64,000 nucleotides of DNA from JBBROS01 sp963792675 (GTDB lineage Bacteria; Pseudomonadota; Alphaproteobacteria; Acetobacterales; Acetobacteraceae), in contig CAWBWT010000002.1 of NCBI GenBank assembly GCA_963792675.1, positions 1,860,001 through 1,924,000 of the forward strand. The letters are read 5' to 3'. Under the pieces are notes generated by a model. It saw only the letters and a program-made list of their open reading frames with translations. It was not told the origin of the DNA and made no database searches. Position 1 is the first letter of the stretch; each line of letters starts with the position of its first letter. Both the position numbers and the translations under genes were made by a program. Below are positions 8,461-16,368 of the stretch, piece after piece.

Positions 8461-8973
8461 CTACTCCGCGCGAAGCGCCGCGCGCAGGCCGAACACACCG
8501 GCCGGGTCTTCGGCGCAGGCCAGGCGTTGCCCAGCGAGCATCGCGAACCGTAAAGTCAGCGCCCGGCGCCGCGCGGGCGGCAGCGGGTGCGGCGGGGCGT
8601 CCCGAAGCATCTCCGCCTCGCGGTCGCAGGCCACGATCAGTCCGGTGTCGCCTGGAAGCAGATCGAGCGGAAAGTCGGCGTCCACGGCGAAGAACAGCGC
8701 GTCGGCGAAGTCGCGGTATTCGGGCCATTTCGCGTCGGACAGGAAATCACGCGCACCCGACTTCACCTCGATGCACGCGAAGCCGCCATCGCCGCGCAGG
8801 GCCAGGATGTCCGCCCGCCGCCCGTTCGGCAGCGGCACTTCATGCACCGGCGCCCAGCCGAGATGCAGGCAGAGCCGGGAGGCGGCCCGGCGCACCATCA
8901 GTGAACGCTCGGGCAACGAACGCTCGGGCAGCGCGAGCGCGGGAAGGGGGGACGGCAGCGCCTCGTCGTTCAT
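8461..8973 (-). CDS. mmcB: MmcB family DNA repair protein (PD-(D/E)xK nuclease-like)
   Basis: This 170-residue protein has the restriction-endonuclease-like core GRRADILAL, then FACIEVKSGARDFLSDAKWPEYRDF. It supplies the Asp and Glu-x-Lys catalytic residues of the family (PF06319). MmcB-type proteins occur widely in alphaproteobacteria and are linked to DNA-damage responses. The N-terminus carries a short repeat, LPERSLPERSL. It converges on hldE (17-base gap) and is divergent from the Rrf2 gene. I did not find a clear LexA box in the 94-base gap upstream. Confidence 0.85.
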   Translation of the reverse strand: MNDEALPSPLPALALPERSLPERSLMVRRAASRLCLHLGWAPVHEVPLPNGRRADILALRGDGGFACIEVKSGARDFLSDAKWPEYRDFADALFFAVDADFPLDLLPGDTGLIVACDREAEMLRDAPPHPLPPARRRALTLRFAMLAGQRLACAEDPAGVFGLRAALRAE

Positions 8974-9067
8974 TCACGTTTTGTACACGCGCTTCCCCCG
9001 GATGCAAAGCCGTTGTAACACTTCAGTCGTTCTCGGAACTCGCTGAGGGCGCGGGACTTTAGGCACC

Positions 9068-9499
9068 ATGGTTGCCACGCGGTTTGCTGTCGCGATCCAT
9101 ATCCTGCTGCTGCTGGCGTGCCGGCAGAGATGTGGGCCTGCGACGAGCCACTTGATCGCGCACAGCGTCAACACCAACCCGGTCGTGGTGCGTCGGATTA
9201 CCGGCCAATTGGCCCGGGCGGGGCTGGTGCGGGTGCGGCGCGGGCCCGGCGGAGCGGAGCTGATGCGGGCGCCCGACACCATAACGCTGTGCGACGTGTG
9301 GCAGGCGATGAACACCGGCCGCAGCGGCCCGGTGCTGCCGGTGCATGCCGACCCGAACCTCGATTGCCCGATCGGGCGCGACGTTCATGCGGTGCTCGGG
9401 CAGGCGTTCGCGACAGTGGAGCGGGCGATGAACGAGGCGCTGCAGAAGACCACGCTGGCGAGCCTGATGCGTTCGATGCAGCCGAAGGCCGCGGCTTAA
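9068..9499 (+). CDS. Rrf2 family transcriptional regulator
   Basis: This 143-residue protein has an N-terminal winged helix: RFAVAIHILLLLA, NTNPVVVRRITGQLARAGLV and RRGPGGAEL, where the glycine-rich wing is typical of Rrf2. The cysteine triad that holds an iron-sulfur cluster in IscR or NsrR is missing; only one Cys lies in the relevant stretch. It therefore resembles the YwnA-like subgroup that senses something other than Fe-S status. Its stop overlaps the stop of the convergent pterin dehydratase gene by two bases. Confidence 0.88.
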   Translation: MVATRFAVAIHILLLLACRQRCGPATSHLIAHSVNTNPVVVRRITGQLARAGLVRVRRGPGGAELMRAPDTITLCDVWQAMNTGRSGPVLPVHADPNLDCPIGRDVHAVLGQAFATVERAMNEALQKTTLASLMRSMQPKAAA

Positions 9500-9780
9500 G
9501 CCACCGCGTCGATGGCCGCCGCGAGCGCCACGTCGCGGCTGGTCAAGCCGCCGGCATCGTGGGTGGCGAGGGTGATCACGACTCGGTTGAACGTGTTGGA
9601 CCACTCCGGATGGTGGTCATGCTTTTCCGCCAGCAGCGCGACCCGGCTCATGAACCCCCAGGCGGCGCTGAAATCGGCGAAACGGAGACTTCGGGTGATG
9701 GCGTCGCGGCCTTCCACCAGTCGCCACTCGGGCAGCCGCGCGGCCAGGGTTTCGCGCTCGGCGGCGGACAGGGTCTGCAT
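9496..9780 (-). CDS. phhB: 4a-hydroxytetrahydrobiopterin dehydratase
   Basis: This 94-residue protein is the full length of the pterin-4a-carbinolamine dehydratase family. EKHDHHPEWSNTFNRVVITLATHDAGGLTSRDVALA contains the catalytic HH-P pair and the D-G-T-D region. It dehydrates the oxidised pterin formed by aromatic amino-acid hydroxylases. In bacteria lacking such hydroxylases it may serve molybdopterin or folate metabolism. No hydroxylase gene is nearby. It overlaps the Rrf2 gene tail to tail. Confidence 0.93.
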   Translation of the reverse strand: MQTLSAAERETLAARLPEWRLVEGRDAITRSLRFADFSAAWGFMSRVALLAEKHDHHPEWSNTFNRVVITLATHDAGGLTSRDVALAAAIDAVA

Positions 9781-9821
9781 GCGGGCTTGACCTCCGGGTC
9801 GGGTTCGCGGCGGATTGCGCC

Positions 9822-10214
9822 ATGCCGAGCTATACCCTGCCGCCCGCCATCGAGGACATCGCCGAGTTGGGCGAGCGCGCGCTTTCGGCGATCCCGTCGC
9901 GTCTGCGCGCCCAGGTGCGCGGCGTGTCGATCCTGGTCGAGGACGCGGCCGACGACGACACGATGAAGGAGCTGGGGTTGGAGAACGCCTGGCAGCTGAC
10001 CGGGGTCTACCGAGGCGTGCCGTTCGGCCGCGCCGAGGGCGCCGTGCCGCACGCGCCGGACATGATCATCCTGTACCGCGAGCCGATCCTGCTGGAATGG
10101 ATCGAGACCGGGGAGGACCTGTTCCGCCTGGTGCGCACCGTGCTGATCCACGAGATCGCGCATCATTTCGGGTTCAGCGACGACGACATCGCCGCCCTCG
10201 AGGCCGAGGAGTAG
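9822..10214 (+). CDS. Zincin-like metallopeptidase family protein
   Basis: This 130-residue protein contains VLIHEIAHHFGFSDDDI, an HExxH zinc site with a downstream Asp as third ligand. It belongs to the short metallopeptidase family PF06262/COG3824, whose members are compact zincins of unproven activity. There is no signal peptide, so it is cytosolic. It is followed after three bases by the PurD-like ATP-grasp gene, so the two are cotranscribed. Confidence 0.88.
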   Translation: MPSYTLPPAIEDIAELGERALSAIPSRLRAQVRGVSILVEDAADDDTMKELGLENAWQLTGVYRGVPFGRAEGAVPHAPDMIILYREPILLEWIETGEDLFRLVRTVLIHEIAHHFGFSDDDIAALEAEE

Positions 10215-10217
10215 CCC

Positions 10218-11495
10218 GTGCGGGTGTTGGGGATCGGCGCCCGGGTCGATCTCGGGGACCTTTACCTGGGCCTGCAGCGGGACGGGCACGAAGTGCGCGT
10301 GCACGCCAGCGATCCGGCGTACGCCGCGAGCTTCGACGGCCTGGTCGAGCGGGTTCCGGGGGCCGGCAAGGACGGCTGGCGCGAGGCGCTGCCTTGGGTC
10401 GGCCGCGACGGCTTGGTGCTGTTCGAGAAAGTCGGGCAGGGCGCCAACCAGGACGCGCTGCGGGCCGAGGGCTACCAGGTGATCGGCGGCAGCGTGCTGG
10501 GCGACCGGCTCGAATACGACCGTGCCTTCGGGCAGCAGGTGTTGCGCGACATCGGGCTGGCGACCGCGCCGGCGCACGAGTTTGCCGACGCGGCGGCGGC
10601 GGCGGCGTGGCTGCGCGCGCATCCCGGGCGGATGGTTTTGAAGCATTTCAACAACGCCAAGGCCACCTTCGTCGGCGATCATGCGGCGGGGGAGGACGTG
10701 CTGTACCAGCTCGGCCGGGCGCCGGCCGGCGCAGTGCTGCTGATGCCGCGGCTGGACGGCGTCGAGGTCGGCGTCGGCGCGTATTTCGACGGCACCGCCT
10801 TCCTCGAGCCGGCCTGCATCGACTTCGAGCACAAGCGGTTCTTTCCCGGCGAGATCGGCGAGATGACCGGCGAGATGGGCACCGTCCTGTCGTACCGGGG
10901 CGCCGGTCCGATCTTTTCCGCGACGCTGCAGCGCCTGGCGCCGCTGTTCGCCGCGGCTGGGCATGTCGGCTACGTCAACCTCAACATGATCGTGAACGAG
11001 CGCGGGTTGTGGCCGCTTGAGTTCACCTGCCGGTTCGGCAACCCCGGTTACGCCATCCTGGCGCCGCTGCAGACGGCCGGCTGGGGCGACCTGTTCGGGC
11101 GCATGCTGCGGGGCGGCGCCGGGACGTTCCCGACGGCGCCGGGCTGGAGTGCCGGCATCGTCCTGACAATCCCGCCGTTTCCCGAGGAGCGGCCCGGCGC
11201 CGACCCGGACACCGACCCGCCGGTCCTGTTCCACACACCGCCGGACGATCCCGCGCACTACCATTATTCCGACATGCGGCGATCCGGCGGGCAGTTGTTC
11301 GCGGGGCGGCGGACCGGATATGCGATGGTGGTGACGGGGGTCGGGGACACGCTGGAGGCGGCACAGACGGAGGCGCTGCGGCGGGCCCGAAGCGTGTGCA
11401 TCCCGGATCTGCGCTTCCGCGCCGACATCGGCGAGCGAGTCCGGCTGGGCGATGCCGCGCGGTTGCGGGCACTCGGTTGGATGGACGCGGCATGA
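10218..11495 (+). CDS. PurD-like ATP-grasp ligase, divergent
   Basis: This 425-residue protein has the domain order of phosphoribosylamine-glycine ligase. ATP-grasp parts are GRMVLKHFNNAKATFVGD, VEVGVGAYFDG, EPACIDFEHKRFFPGEIGEMTGEMGTV and LEFTCRFGNPGYA. The C-terminal lobe has IPDLRFRADIGERV. True PurD begins with a GSGGREHAL loop; here the N-terminus is MRVLGIGARVDLGDLYLGL, and the substrate loops differ. I therefore read it as a PurD relative with a different amine or acid substrate. The start is GTG at 10218. Confidence 0.75.
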   Translation: MRVLGIGARVDLGDLYLGLQRDGHEVRVHASDPAYAASFDGLVERVPGAGKDGWREALPWVGRDGLVLFEKVGQGANQDALRAEGYQVIGGSVLGDRLEYDRAFGQQVLRDIGLATAPAHEFADAAAAAAWLRAHPGRMVLKHFNNAKATFVGDHAAGEDVLYQLGRAPAGAVLLMPRLDGVEVGVGAYFDGTAFLEPACIDFEHKRFFPGEIGEMTGEMGTVLSYRGAGPIFSATLQRLAPLFAAAGHVGYVNLNMIVNERGLWPLEFTCRFGNPGYAILAPLQTAGWGDLFGRMLRGGAGTFPTAPGWSAGIVLTIPPFPEERPGADPDTDPPVLFHTPPDDPAHYHYSDMRRSGGQLFAGRRTGYAMVVTGVGDTLEAAQTEALRRARSVCIPDLRFRADIGERVRLGDAARLRALGWMDAA

Positions 11496-11507
11496 CCGAG
11501 GTCCGGC

Positions 11508-11678
11508 GTGCGGGAGATCCCCGGGTCAAGCCCGGGGATGACGGTGTTGGGCACGGCGCTTACGGTGTTGGGCACGGCGCCGACGGTGCTGGGCACGTGT
11601 ATAGCGTGCGGCGTCCCGCCCTTCGCGCCTCGGGTCCGTCATGCCCGGACTTGATCCGGGCATCCCGCACGGGTGAGC
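11508..11678. repeat. Two inverted copies of an intergenic palindromic repeat
   Basis: Copy 1 has an imperfect palindrome at 11517-11539 (ATCCCCGGG-TCAA-GCCCGGGGAT). Copy 2, at 11641-11663, is ATGCCCGGA-CTTGA-TCCGGGCAT. Copy 2 is flanked by CCGTC and CCCGCAC, matching copy 1 read on the other strand. The same family recurs at 23341-23483. These are small mobile-type intergenic palindromes of the kind common in alphaproteobacteria. They fill most of the gap between the ATP-grasp and methyltransferase genes. Confidence 0.85.
11541..11597. repeat. 21-bp tandem repeat, 2.7 copies
   Basis: ACGGTGTTGGGCACGGCGCT and near-identical units start at 11541, 11562 and 11583. They sit between the two palindromic repeats and have no coding role. 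Confidence 0.85.
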
Positions 11679-11706
11679 CTACCCGTGCCCAGCGGAAGCC
11701 TGCGGC

Positions 11707-12561
11707 ATGACCGCGCTCGAAGACTGCCTGGCCGGGAGGATCTCGCCGCAGGTGGCGGTGGCGCGGATGCTGCTCGCGGGCTCCGACGCCGCCGGGATCC
11801 TGGCGGCGCTCGACCGCGCCGGCGCCGCGCCAGAGATTGAGGCCATGCGCGCCTTGGTGGGCGCACGGCGCGGGCAACTCGATGCGCTCGCGGCCGAGGT
11901 CGCGGCGACCGCGGCCGGCCACACTGCCGCCGGCGCCACGCCCGGTGAGGGCGTCGCCCGCATCGCCGCCTTCTTCGACCGCGCGGTGCAGCACTCGCCC
12001 GAGGCCAGCGTGGCGCTCTACTCGCTCGGCGACCCCACGATCCTGGCCGCCGCCACACGGGAGATCGTCGAGTGGCTCGCCTCCGAACGGCTGCTGCGGC
12101 CGGATGCGGACGTGCTGGACCTCGGCTGCGGGATCGGCCGGGTGGCGGGCGCGCTCGCGTCGCGTTGCCGATCGGTGCTGGGTGTGGACGTCTCGCCGGG
12201 CATGGTCGAGGAGGCCGGGCGGCGGCTGGCGGCCCTACCCAACGTATCCGTGCGCCGCACCGGCGGCGAGGACCTCGACTGGCTGGAGCCGGCCGCGCTC
12301 GACCTGGTGCTGGCCATCGACAGCTTTCCCTACATTGTCCAGACCGGTGCGGCGACGGCGCTGCGGCACGTCGAGGGCGCCGCCCGGGCGCTGCGTCCGG
12401 GCGGCGCCCTGTGCATCCTGAACCTGTCATACCGCAACGACGCCGACGCCGACCGGGCCGACGTGGCGGGGTGGGCGCAGGCGACCGGGCTGCGGGTCGG
12501 CCACGATGGCGGGCGACCGTTCCGGCTGTGGGACGCGACGGCGTTCGTGCTGGCGCGGTGA
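11707..12561 (+). CDS. Class I SAM-dependent methyltransferase
   Basis: This 284-residue protein has a helical N-terminal region (about 1-115) and then a Rossmann methyltransferase domain. VLDLGCGIGRVAGAL is motif I, SVLGVDVSPGM the acidic loop, DLVLAIDSFPYI motif IV and ALRPGGALCILNLSY the post-motif region. The substrate is not predictable. Its TGA overlaps the GTG of the peptide-binding protein gene (GTGA), which places it at the head of a transport operon. A role in modifying the transported peptide or a linked product is a guess from position only. Confidence 0.85.
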   Translation: MTALEDCLAGRISPQVAVARMLLAGSDAAGILAALDRAGAAPEIEAMRALVGARRGQLDALAAEVAATAAGHTAAGATPGEGVARIAAFFDRAVQHSPEASVALYSLGDPTILAAATREIVEWLASERLLRPDADVLDLGCGIGRVAGALASRCRSVLGVDVSPGMVEEAGRRLAALPNVSVRRTGGEDLDWLEPAALDLVLAIDSFPYIVQTGAATALRHVEGAARALRPGGALCILNLSYRNDADADRADVAGWAQATGLRVGHDGGRPFRLWDATAFVLAR

Positions 12562-14144
12562 CCCGGCGCCCGGTGCCCGGGCCGGCGCTCGTTCTGCTGC
12601 TGCTGGCGCTGCTGCGGCCTGTTGCGGCGGCCGCGCAGGAGCGGCCGGGTGGAACGCTGCGGCTTCTGGCCGGCAGCGCCGCCGGGTCGATCGATCCACA
12701 GATCAACTACACCGCGCAGTTCTGGCAGGTGTTCGCCCCGGTCTATGACGGGCTGGTCGCGTTCAAGAAAGTGCCCGGCCCGGACGGCACCACGATCGTG
12801 CCGGACCTGGCCGACGCGGTGCCGGAGCCGGACGGCGGCCTCATCTACCGCTTCCGCCTGCGGCCCAGCCTGCGCTTCTCCGACGGCAGCCCGGTGCGGG
12901 CGGACGACGTGGTCGCCTCATTCCGCCGCATCTTCGCCGCCGGCAGCCCGACCGCCGAAACTTTCTATGGCGCGATCGCCGGCGCGGCGGATTGTTTGCA
13001 GGCGGCTTCCACTTGCGCGCTGCCCGGTGTGACGGCGCAGGGTGACGCGATCACCATCACCCTGACCCGGCCCGACCCCGACTTCCTGCAGAAGCTCGCC
13101 TTGCCGCACGCCAGCATCGTGCCGGCCGCGTCGCCGGCGCACGACATCGGCACCGCGCCGCTGCCCGGCACCGGGCCGTGGCGCATCGTCTCGTACGACC
13201 CGAACGACGCAATCGTGCTCGAGCGCAACCCGTTCTTCCAGGTCTGGAACGCCGACGCGCAGCCGGCGGCGCTGCCGGACGGGGCGCGCTACGAGTTCGG
13301 GCTCGACGCCGAGGCGCAGGTGACGTCGGTGCTGAACGGGCAAGCCGACTGGATGTTCGACATGCCGCCGCCGGACCGGCTCGGCGAGGTCGCGTCGCAT
13401 CCGAGCCTGGTCCACCTCAACCCGGCCTTCGCGCTATGGTTCGTGCCGCTCAACGTGCACCTGCCGCCATTCGACGACGTCCGCGCGCGGCGCGCCTTCG
13501 CGATGGCCGTCAACCGCGACGCGGCGGTGCGGCTGTTCGGTGGCCGGCGGATGGCGGTCGCGCAATGCCAGGTGGTGCCGCCGGGGCTGCCGGGCTACGC
13601 GCCGTACTGCCCCGACCCGTTCGACCCCGAAGCGGCGCGACGCCTGGTTGCCGCCAGCGGCACCGCCGGCCAAGGCGTGACCCTGGTCACGGACGACGCC
13701 CCCATCTCGCGCGCGATCGGCACCTGGCTGGTCGACGTGCTCGGCGAACTCGGCTACCGCGCCCGGCTGCAGACGCTTTCGGCCAACATCCAGTTCACCT
13801 ACATCCAGAACACCCGCAACCGGGTCCAGGCCAGCCTGACCAGCTGGTATGCCGACTATCCCTCGGCCGCCAACATCCTGGCCGGTAATTTCGGCTGCGC
13901 CGCGTTCCGGCCGGGCTCGGACAGCTCGACCAACATCCCCGGGTTCTGCGATCCCACGCTGGACGCCCGGCTCGGCACCGGCCGCGCCGCCGACATCGAG
14001 GCGGTGGACCGCGCGATCACCGACGCGGCCGCGGCCGTGGTGCTGTTCAGCCCGCGCTACATCGATCTCCTCGCACCGCGGGTCGGCGGCTTCGCCTACC
14101 ACGAGACCTTCCGCTGGCTGCTGCAGCGGGCGGAGCTGCCGTGA
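12558..14144 (+). CDS. ABC transporter substrate-binding protein, peptide/opine/nickel family 5
   Basis: This is a 528-residue SBP with a hydrophobic signal (about residues 1-25, ending AAAAQ). The family-5 motifs are present: QINYTAQFWQVFAPVYDGLV, LADAVPEPDGGLIYRFRLRPSLRFSDGSPVRADDVV, PLPGTGPWRIVSYDPNDAIVLERNPFF and DDVRARRAFAMAVNRDA. It would capture a peptide or similar solute in the periplasm. Several Cys pairs in the second lobe suggest disulfides. The start is GTG at 12558, inside the methyltransferase stop; the stop overlaps the next permease start in the same way. Confidence 0.92.
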   Translation: MTRRPVPGPALVLLLLALLRPVAAAAQERPGGTLRLLAGSAAGSIDPQINYTAQFWQVFAPVYDGLVAFKKVPGPDGTTIVPDLADAVPEPDGGLIYRFRLRPSLRFSDGSPVRADDVVASFRRIFAAGSPTAETFYGAIAGAADCLQAASTCALPGVTAQGDAITITLTRPDPDFLQKLALPHASIVPAASPAHDIGTAPLPGTGPWRIVSYDPNDAIVLERNPFFQVWNADAQPAALPDGARYEFGLDAEAQVTSVLNGQADWMFDMPPPDRLGEVASHPSLVHLNPAFALWFVPLNVHLPPFDDVRARRAFAMAVNRDAAVRLFGGRRMAVAQCQVVPPGLPGYAPYCPDPFDPEAARRLVAASGTAGQGVTLVTDDAPISRAIGTWLVDVLGELGYRARLQTLSANIQFTYIQNTRNRVQASLTSWYADYPSAANILAGNFGCAAFRPGSDSSTNIPGFCDPTLDARLGTGRAADIEAVDRAITDAAAAVVLFSPRYIDLLAPRVGGFAYHETFRWLLQRAELP

Positions 14145-15022
14145 GGGCGGCCTTGGCGGTGCTGGCGCTGATCGCCGCCGCCTGCCTGCTGGCGCCGCTG
14201 TATGCGACATTCGTGTCCGGCACCGACCCGTTCCGCCCGAACGTCCTCGGCCTAGTGGGGGCCGATGCGGTGCTGGCCGAGGACCCGGCCGGTCTCGGCA
14301 CCGTGCCGATCGGGCCGGGCTGGCGCGGCGCTTACCTGCTGGGCGCCGACGGCCTCGGCCGGGACGTTGCCGCCCGGCTGCTGTATGGGGGCCGCACGTC
14401 GCTGCTGGTGGCGGCGGCCGCGACCGTGCTGTGTTTCGTCGTGGGGGGCGCGGCCGGCGTGACGGCGGGCGCGTTCGCGGGGGTGGTGGATGCCGGGCTG
14501 TCGGCGCTGCTCGACCTGCTTTGGGCGTTCCCGGTAACGCTGCTCGCGATCTCGCTTGCGCTGGTGCTGCTGTCCGGGCCGCTCCGGTTCGGCCCGCTGG
14601 TGGTGTCCGAGGACAGCCTGCTGCTGCCGATCGTGATCCTCGGCCTGGTGTATGCGCCTTACGTGGCGCGGCCGGTGCGGGCGGCGCTGGCCGGGCTGCG
14701 CTCGGCCGAGTTCGTGGAAGCGGCGCGCGCGACCGGCGGCGGGCGCTGGCACGTGCTGCGGCGGCACATGCTGCCGCAGCTGGTGCCGTTGCTGGCCGGG
14801 CTGGCACCGGTGGTCGCCGCCATCATGCTGCTGACCGAGGCGGCGCTGTCGGTGCTCGGACTCGGCGTGCAGCCGCCGGGCGCCAGCTGGGGCACGCTGC
14901 TCGCCGACGGGCAGGGCCTGCTGCACCAACGGCCGCTGGTGGCGATCGCGCCGGGCGTTGCGGTGGCGGCCACGGTGCTGGCGCTGAACGCGGTCGCCGA
15001 AGGGCTGCGCGGCGGTGATTGA
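14141..15022 (+). CDS. ABC transporter permease, DppC/OppC type
   Basis: This 293-residue membrane protein has an N-terminal helix, a periplasmic loop containing YLLGADGLGRDVAARLLYGGRTSL (the usual GTD-GRD segment) and five more helices. The EAA loop VEAARATGGGRWHVLRRHMLPQLVP contacts the ATPase, and LTEAALSVLGLGVQPPGASWGTLLADG is the standard C-terminal signature. It pairs with the DppB-type permease downstream. The start is GTG at 14141. In most operons the B-type permease comes first; here the order is reversed. Confidence 0.92.
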   Translation: MRAALAVLALIAAACLLAPLYATFVSGTDPFRPNVLGLVGADAVLAEDPAGLGTVPIGPGWRGAYLLGADGLGRDVAARLLYGGRTSLLVAAAATVLCFVVGGAAGVTAGAFAGVVDAGLSALLDLLWAFPVTLLAISLALVLLSGPLRFGPLVVSEDSLLLPIVILGLVYAPYVARPVRAALAGLRSAEFVEAARATGGGRWHVLRRHMLPQLVPLLAGLAPVVAAIMLLTEAALSVLGLGVQPPGASWGTLLADGQGLLHQRPLVAIAPGVAVAATVLALNAVAEGLRGGD

Positions 15023-15983
15023 AGCGGTCTTGCGCCGGGCCGTGCGCGGCGTGCTGGTGCTGTTCGGCATCAGCGTGCTGGTGTTCCTGATCTTCTTTGC
15101 CACGCCCGGGGCCGACCCGGCGGCCCGCCTGGCCGGCCGCGGCGCCTCGCCCGAGCTGGTGGCCCAGGTGCGAGCGGAGTACGGGCTCGACCGGCCGTTG
15201 CCGGTGCAATACGCGGGGCTGATGCGGCGGCTGTTCCTGACCCGCGATCTGCCGAGCTTCGTCAACCGGGGGCAACTGGTCGTGCCGGCGGTGCTGCGGG
15301 CGGCGCCGGTGACGCTCGCCTTGGCGGTCGGCGCGGCGGTGATCTGGCTGGCGGCCGGGCTGGGCATCGCGTTGCTCGCGGTGGGCGGCCCGGATCGCGC
15401 CGGTGAGCGGGGCCGCGGCCGGCTGATCGTGGCGGCCGGGTTGCTGGGCGTGTCGGTGCCGGCGTTCTGGCTAGGCGAGATGGTGATGCTGGCGGCCCAA
15501 GGTCCGCTGCATGCCAGCCTGTTCGCTTGGGTGCCGGCCCCGGGCTTGCCGGCGGCCTCGGCCGGGGAATGGCTGCGCGGCATGGCGCTGCCTTGGCTCA
15601 CCTTGGCGGTGCTGTATGCCGGCATTTACGGCCGTGTGCTGCGCACTTCGCTTGGCGACGCCTTGCGACAGGACTACGTCCGCACGGCGCGGGCGAAGGG
15701 TCTGGGCGAGCCGCGGATCGCGCTGCGCCATGCGCTGCCGAACGCGGTGGTGCCGGCGCTGGCTTTGCTGGGGCTCGATCTCGGCGCCCTGCTGGGCGGC
15801 GGCACGGTGCTGGTCGAGGTGGTGTTCGGCCTGCATGGGATCGGGCGGCTGACCTTTGACGCCCTGCGCAGCCTCGATCTGCCCATGGTCATGGCCTGCG
15901 TGCTGTATGCGTCGGCGCTGGTGGTGCTTGCGAACGCTTTGGCCGACGCCGGCCAGGCCCTCTTGGATCCAAGGCAGCGCTAG
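15015..15983 (+). CDS. ABC transporter permease, DppB/OppB type
   Basis: This 322-residue protein has about six helices. The N-terminus LVLFGISVLVFLIFFATPGADPA and EYGLDRPLPVQY are typical of DppB. The EAA loop is VRTARAKGLGEPRIALRHALPNAVVP, and the end reads FGLHGIGRLTFDALRSLDLPMV. The start is GTG at 15015, eight bases inside the previous gene. No ATP-binding subunits follow; the sequence turns AT-richer and then enters the PEP-CTERM region. Confidence 0.92.
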   Translation: MIEAVLRRAVRGVLVLFGISVLVFLIFFATPGADPAARLAGRGASPELVAQVRAEYGLDRPLPVQYAGLMRRLFLTRDLPSFVNRGQLVVPAVLRAAPVTLALAVGAAVIWLAAGLGIALLAVGGPDRAGERGRGRLIVAAGLLGVSVPAFWLGEMVMLAAQGPLHASLFAWVPAPGLPAASAGEWLRGMALPWLTLAVLYAGIYGRVLRTSLGDALRQDYVRTARAKGLGEPRIALRHALPNAVVPALALLGLDLGALLGGGTVLVEVVFGLHGIGRLTFDALRSLDLPMVMACVLYASALVVLANALADAGQALLDPRQR

Positions 15984-16368
15984 GCCGGCGTCCTCTCGGC
16001 ACGCTCAGGCGTCTCCTTCGGACCAGAAACGATTTTGTCGTGGCCATGTGTTTCGAGAAAAGAAGCGTCTCCACCCGGACCGGAGCGGTTGGCCGGGAAA
16101 TCCAAGCGACAATTGTTTCTTGTTAATAAACGTTTTCTCTCAAATCTTACCTGTCAGGCAATGTCAAACGTCAAGTATGATCCCGATATTCTTACAACAG
16201 TCTTCCATGTTACCGTTCCGATACGGGGTTGGTGGAGATAGGTCAGCAAGTGGTGTGCTTTATGCGTTACTACCGGCCGACTGCGGAGGAAAGTTTTTGT
16301 TGTCAGCGGATCGATCCATGAGGCATTCAGTTAAATGCAAGGCTCGACGTTCGATGCTGGAGGCGCCA
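15984..16368. other. 385-bp AT-richer leader upstream of the PEP-CTERM gene
   Basis: No convincing gene lies here. Base composition drops sharply against the surrounding ~70% GC, with stretches such as TTGTTAATAAACG near 16120. Two half-related motifs, CCTGTCAGGCAATGTC near 16149, recall the GTCAG palindromes at 50606-50633. A GG-N10-GC element lies at 16251-16265. The composition suggests a regulatory region or an acquired junction. Confidence 0.5.
16251..16265 (+). promoter_or_regulatory. Candidate sigma-54 promoter for the PEP-CTERM gene
   Basis: TGGTGTGCTTTATGC has the GG-N10-GC spacing of -24/-12 promoters but departs from the TGGCAC core at three positions. It lies ~104 bases before the chosen start. 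PEP-CTERM genes in other bacteria are often under RpoN with the PrsK/PrsR system. No such regulator is in this window, so this is tentative. Confidence 0.3.

Noticed and set aside
6803..8728. A 641-codon minus-strand open frame opposite hldE
   Set aside because: hldE is complete on the plus strand with both enzyme domains; the antisense translation has no recognisable structure.
10218..11495. Canonical PurD
   Set aside because: The N-terminal GGREHA loop is missing and substrate loops differ, so I kept only PurD-like.
11508..11678. Rho-independent terminators after the ATP-grasp gene
   Set aside because: The palindromes are members of a dispersed repeat family, occur in inverted pairs and lack T-runs.
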